From JBKHHU01 sp046539045 (lineage in GTDB: Bacteria; Planctomycetota; Phycisphaerae; SM23-33), in NCBI GenBank assembly GCA_046539045.1, contig JBKHHU010000088.1:1-13609 (forward strand): DNA of 13,609 nt, written 5' to 3'. The position numbers and the translations under genes are program-made. The notes beneath the pieces were generated by a model, which saw only the letters and a list, made by a program, of their open reading frames with translations, was not told the origin of the DNA and searched no databases. Positions 12,215 through 13,609 of the stretch are shown here, in pieces; the first letter of the stretch is position 1; each line of letters begins with the position of its first letter.

Positions 12215-13285
12215 CTACCACGAGCGGGTGGCAGGGTCAGCGCCCATCGTGGAAAGCGTCGACGCGGAACTATCGGCAGAGCGTCCTTGACCTGATTGCG
12301 CGTCCTCAGGGCGTCCCGGCGGGGGCAACAGATCCTGATAGAACACAGCCAGTGCGCTCTCCAGACGCGGGAATACGAAAAGCGTCACCAGCAGCCCGCC
12401 GGCAAAAGAGGCGAATACGCCGAACAGGACGAGAGAGGGTTCCTGCGTCAGAAACAGCAGCAGCGGAAGCAAGGCCAGTGCGAACCAGACCATGTACCGC
12501 AGCCACAGCAGGATGACGGCCAGGCGGCGCCCTTTCATGAGTTGCTTGCTCTTTCGGATCGCTGCCAGCGGACCGGTGCGGGGGTTGTCTGCCAGTATGT
12601 AGAACGTCATGGAGTACCCGGCATACGCCCAGTAACCGGGGATGCCCAGGAGAAGTCCCGTGACCATCAGTGGGATGCCCCACAGTGCCTGGTCATAGCT
12701 TCTGGTAAGCGTCAAGCCTGTGAATCCCACGAAGATTCCGGCAAGGCCCCAGCAGGCAGCGAGAATGCCACGAAGCAGATAGCTCAGAAGGGCGTTACCG
12801 AAGTGCGAGAACCCGCAGAACATCATCCCGGTCCGGGTGTGTCCGCCGCGGATGAACGACAAAAAGTAGGTCGCCTGACCGAGAGCGAACGGGCCGGCCA
12901 GCACCAGCGTCGCCACCTTCCCGATCTCCAACGGAATCATGTAGATCCCGAACTGCAGCAGCGCCAGAAGGAAACAGAAGCCGATGGGGCCGCCCATCCT
13001 GCCGCGCAGCCGTTGGGACGCGACTGAGGCTATTTGCCCCAGTGATCGGGTTCCTCCGGTGCCGTTAGGCGGGGCCACCGGCGGCAGCCAGATACCGTTC
13101 TTGGGCCAGCGGGCCACCGGGGCGAACAGCCCCGGCACCTGGTCTCCCCGGACCCACTGCCCCATTCCCTGTGTCCAGACGAAATTCCACGGATTGAGGC
13201 ATCCCTGAGATGCCCACAAACGCAGCGTGTCGTCGTCGACAGGTCCGTACCTGTAGTTGCCCGATATGGTGTACCAGCTTCTCAT
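12215..13285 (-). CDS. GYF_2 domain fused to a DUF975-like six-helix membrane protein
   Basis: The 356-residue protein begins with a bacterial GYF_2 domain (PF14237, residues 3-55): WYTI, GPVDDDTLRLW, GCLNP, VWTQGMGQW. Such domains are thought to bind proline-rich or other peptide segments. A proline-rich linker (60-78) leads to about six hydrophobic segments (100-118, 122-145, 163-190, 200-222, 255-279, 284-304). Between segments four and five, YILADNP and AIRKSKQLMKGRR (227-254) resemble the DUF975 signature. The polar, Ser-rich tail (320-356) is low complexity. The function is unknown. ATG 13285 starts directly at the GYF domain; no clear Shine-Dalgarno is visible. The stop lies 10 bases before mnmG, so the two are probably co-transcribed, with no obvious functional link. 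Confidence 0.8.
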   Translation of the reverse strand: MRSWYTISGNYRYGPVDDDTLRLWASQGCLNPWNFVWTQGMGQWVRGDQVPGLFAPVARWPKNGIWLPPVAPPNGTGGTRSLGQIASVASQRLRGRMGGPIGFCFLLALLQFGIYMIPLEIGKVATLVLAGPFALGQATYFLSFIRGGHTRTGMMFCGFSHFGNALLSYLLRGILAACWGLAGIFVGFTGLTLTRSYDQALWGIPLMVTGLLLGIPGYWAYAGYSMTFYILADNPRTGPLAAIRKSKQLMKGRRLAVILLWLRYMVWFALALLPLLLFLTQEPSLVLFGVFASFAGGLLVTLFVFPRLESALAVFYQDLLPPPGRPEDAQSGQGRSADSSASTLSTMGADPATRSW

Positions 13286-13373
13286 TGAGGACCAAACATC
13301 GTGCCGAACATGGGAAAATGCCCCTCTGGAAAACGCGCCGTCCGCGAATCCCGCTGTAAGTTAATGCTACAAG

Positions 13374-13401
13374 ATCATACCGATCCGGGAACCGATAGCA
13401 A
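13374..13401 (-). promoter_or_regulatory. candidate promoter of the GYF_2 gene and mnmG
   Basis: In the minus sense TTGCTA (13396-13401, 4 of 6) and TATGAT (13374-13379, 5 of 6) are 16 bases apart. Transcription would start about 80 bases before the GYF_2 gene, and it could serve mnmG too. Confidence 0.4.
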
Positions 13402-13533
13402 ACGGCCGGAAGAAACAGAGAATCCCCCGCGCTATGATGTCGCCGGCAAGGAAGGCATCTATCTCAGCATGATTCGGCAGGGCATTCCCGCTGCCGGATG
13501 GATGCAGGCAGGCATATAGTTTGAGACCGCCTG

Positions 13534-13609
13534 CTAGGCGTCCACCATATACCAAATCAGTACACCGACGCCGAGTACGATCCCCACGATGCCCAGAATG
13601 ACTCCCGCA
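13534..13609 (-). CDS. C-terminal end of a membrane protein, cut by the window edge
   Basis: The minus strand reads into the window in an open frame whose last 24 residues are one strongly hydrophobic, Gly/Val/Ile-rich helix, ILGIVGIVLGVGVLIWYM, ending VDA and a TAG stop at 13534-13536. This is typical of a C-terminal transmembrane segment, for instance in small Gly-rich membrane proteins such as DUF4190-like ones. Too little is visible for a family call. The start lies outside the window. It is in the same orientation as the GYF_2 gene, 248 bases upstream of it. Confidence 0.55.
   Translation of the reverse strand, partial: AGVILGIVGIVLGVGVLIWYMVDA

Noticed and set aside
13301..13555. Two overlapping short frames on opposite strands before the GYF_2 gene
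   Set aside because: Neither the 72-codon plus frame nor the 62-codon minus frame has a ribosome binding site or family resemblance. The latter overlaps the end of the partial membrane-protein frame and the promoter candidate.

Overview
This is a chromosomal stretch of a GC-rich bacterium (about 60% G+C by eye), densely coded mostly on the minus strand. It holds housekeeping genes (tRNA-Arg, ispG, mnmG, polyamine synthesis) beside environmental-sensing genes. I see no insertion sequence, phage gene, CRISPR array or integrase. Several features recall Planctomycetota: an excisionase-type HTH fused to a receiver domain, an orphan FlgM-like protein, a GYF_2 domain fused to a membrane domain, and a tRNA without encoded CCA. 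That assignment is an inference of low to moderate confidence.

Layout. (1) 33-1314: tRNA-Arg(CCG) on the minus strand diverges from ispG, an isoprenoid (MEP pathway) gene. The tRNA promoter lies in the short gap. (2) 1455-2565: a two-gene YeeE/YedE-type sulfur-compound transporter, the two halves encoded separately and translationally coupled. It converges on a small stand-alone Lrp/AsnC ligand-binding (RAM) protein at 2579-2854. (3) 3192-4842, minus: a polyamine operon of AdoMet decarboxylase (speD), spermidine synthase (speE) and a second, divergent SpeD homologue, each joined to the next by a 4-base ATGA overlap. The second homologue keeps the self-processing residues but has lost the adenosine-binding Trp and Glu, so it may use another substrate, for example ornithine or arginine. 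(4) 5267-9091, minus: a three-gene signalling operon of HTH-receiver, HDOD-GAF-histidine kinase and receiver-GAF. Starts of all three are decided by Shine-Dalgarno position, and one is TTG and one GTG. A leader with several stem-loops precedes it. (5) 9456-9767, minus: a FlgM-like anti-sigma-28 protein with a stem-loop before its ribosome binding site and a strong hairpin behind it. (6) 10279-13285, minus: a GYF_2/DUF975-like membrane protein followed 10 bp later by mnmG. (7) 13534-13609, minus: the last residues of a membrane protein cut by the window edge.

How the genes work together. The polyamine operon could hold a complete spermidine route if the second SpeD homologue makes putrescine or its precursor: it would supply the amine acceptor, SpeD the decarboxylated AdoMet, and SpeE would join them. 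The signalling operon looks like a phosphorelay with one kinase and two receivers, one that can bind DNA and one that ends in a sensory GAF domain. The other neighbours look unrelated in function.

The most interesting points are the divergent SpeD paralogue in a coupled operon, the architecture of the signalling operon with its dyad-rich leader, and the FlgM-like gene far from any visible flagellar gene.
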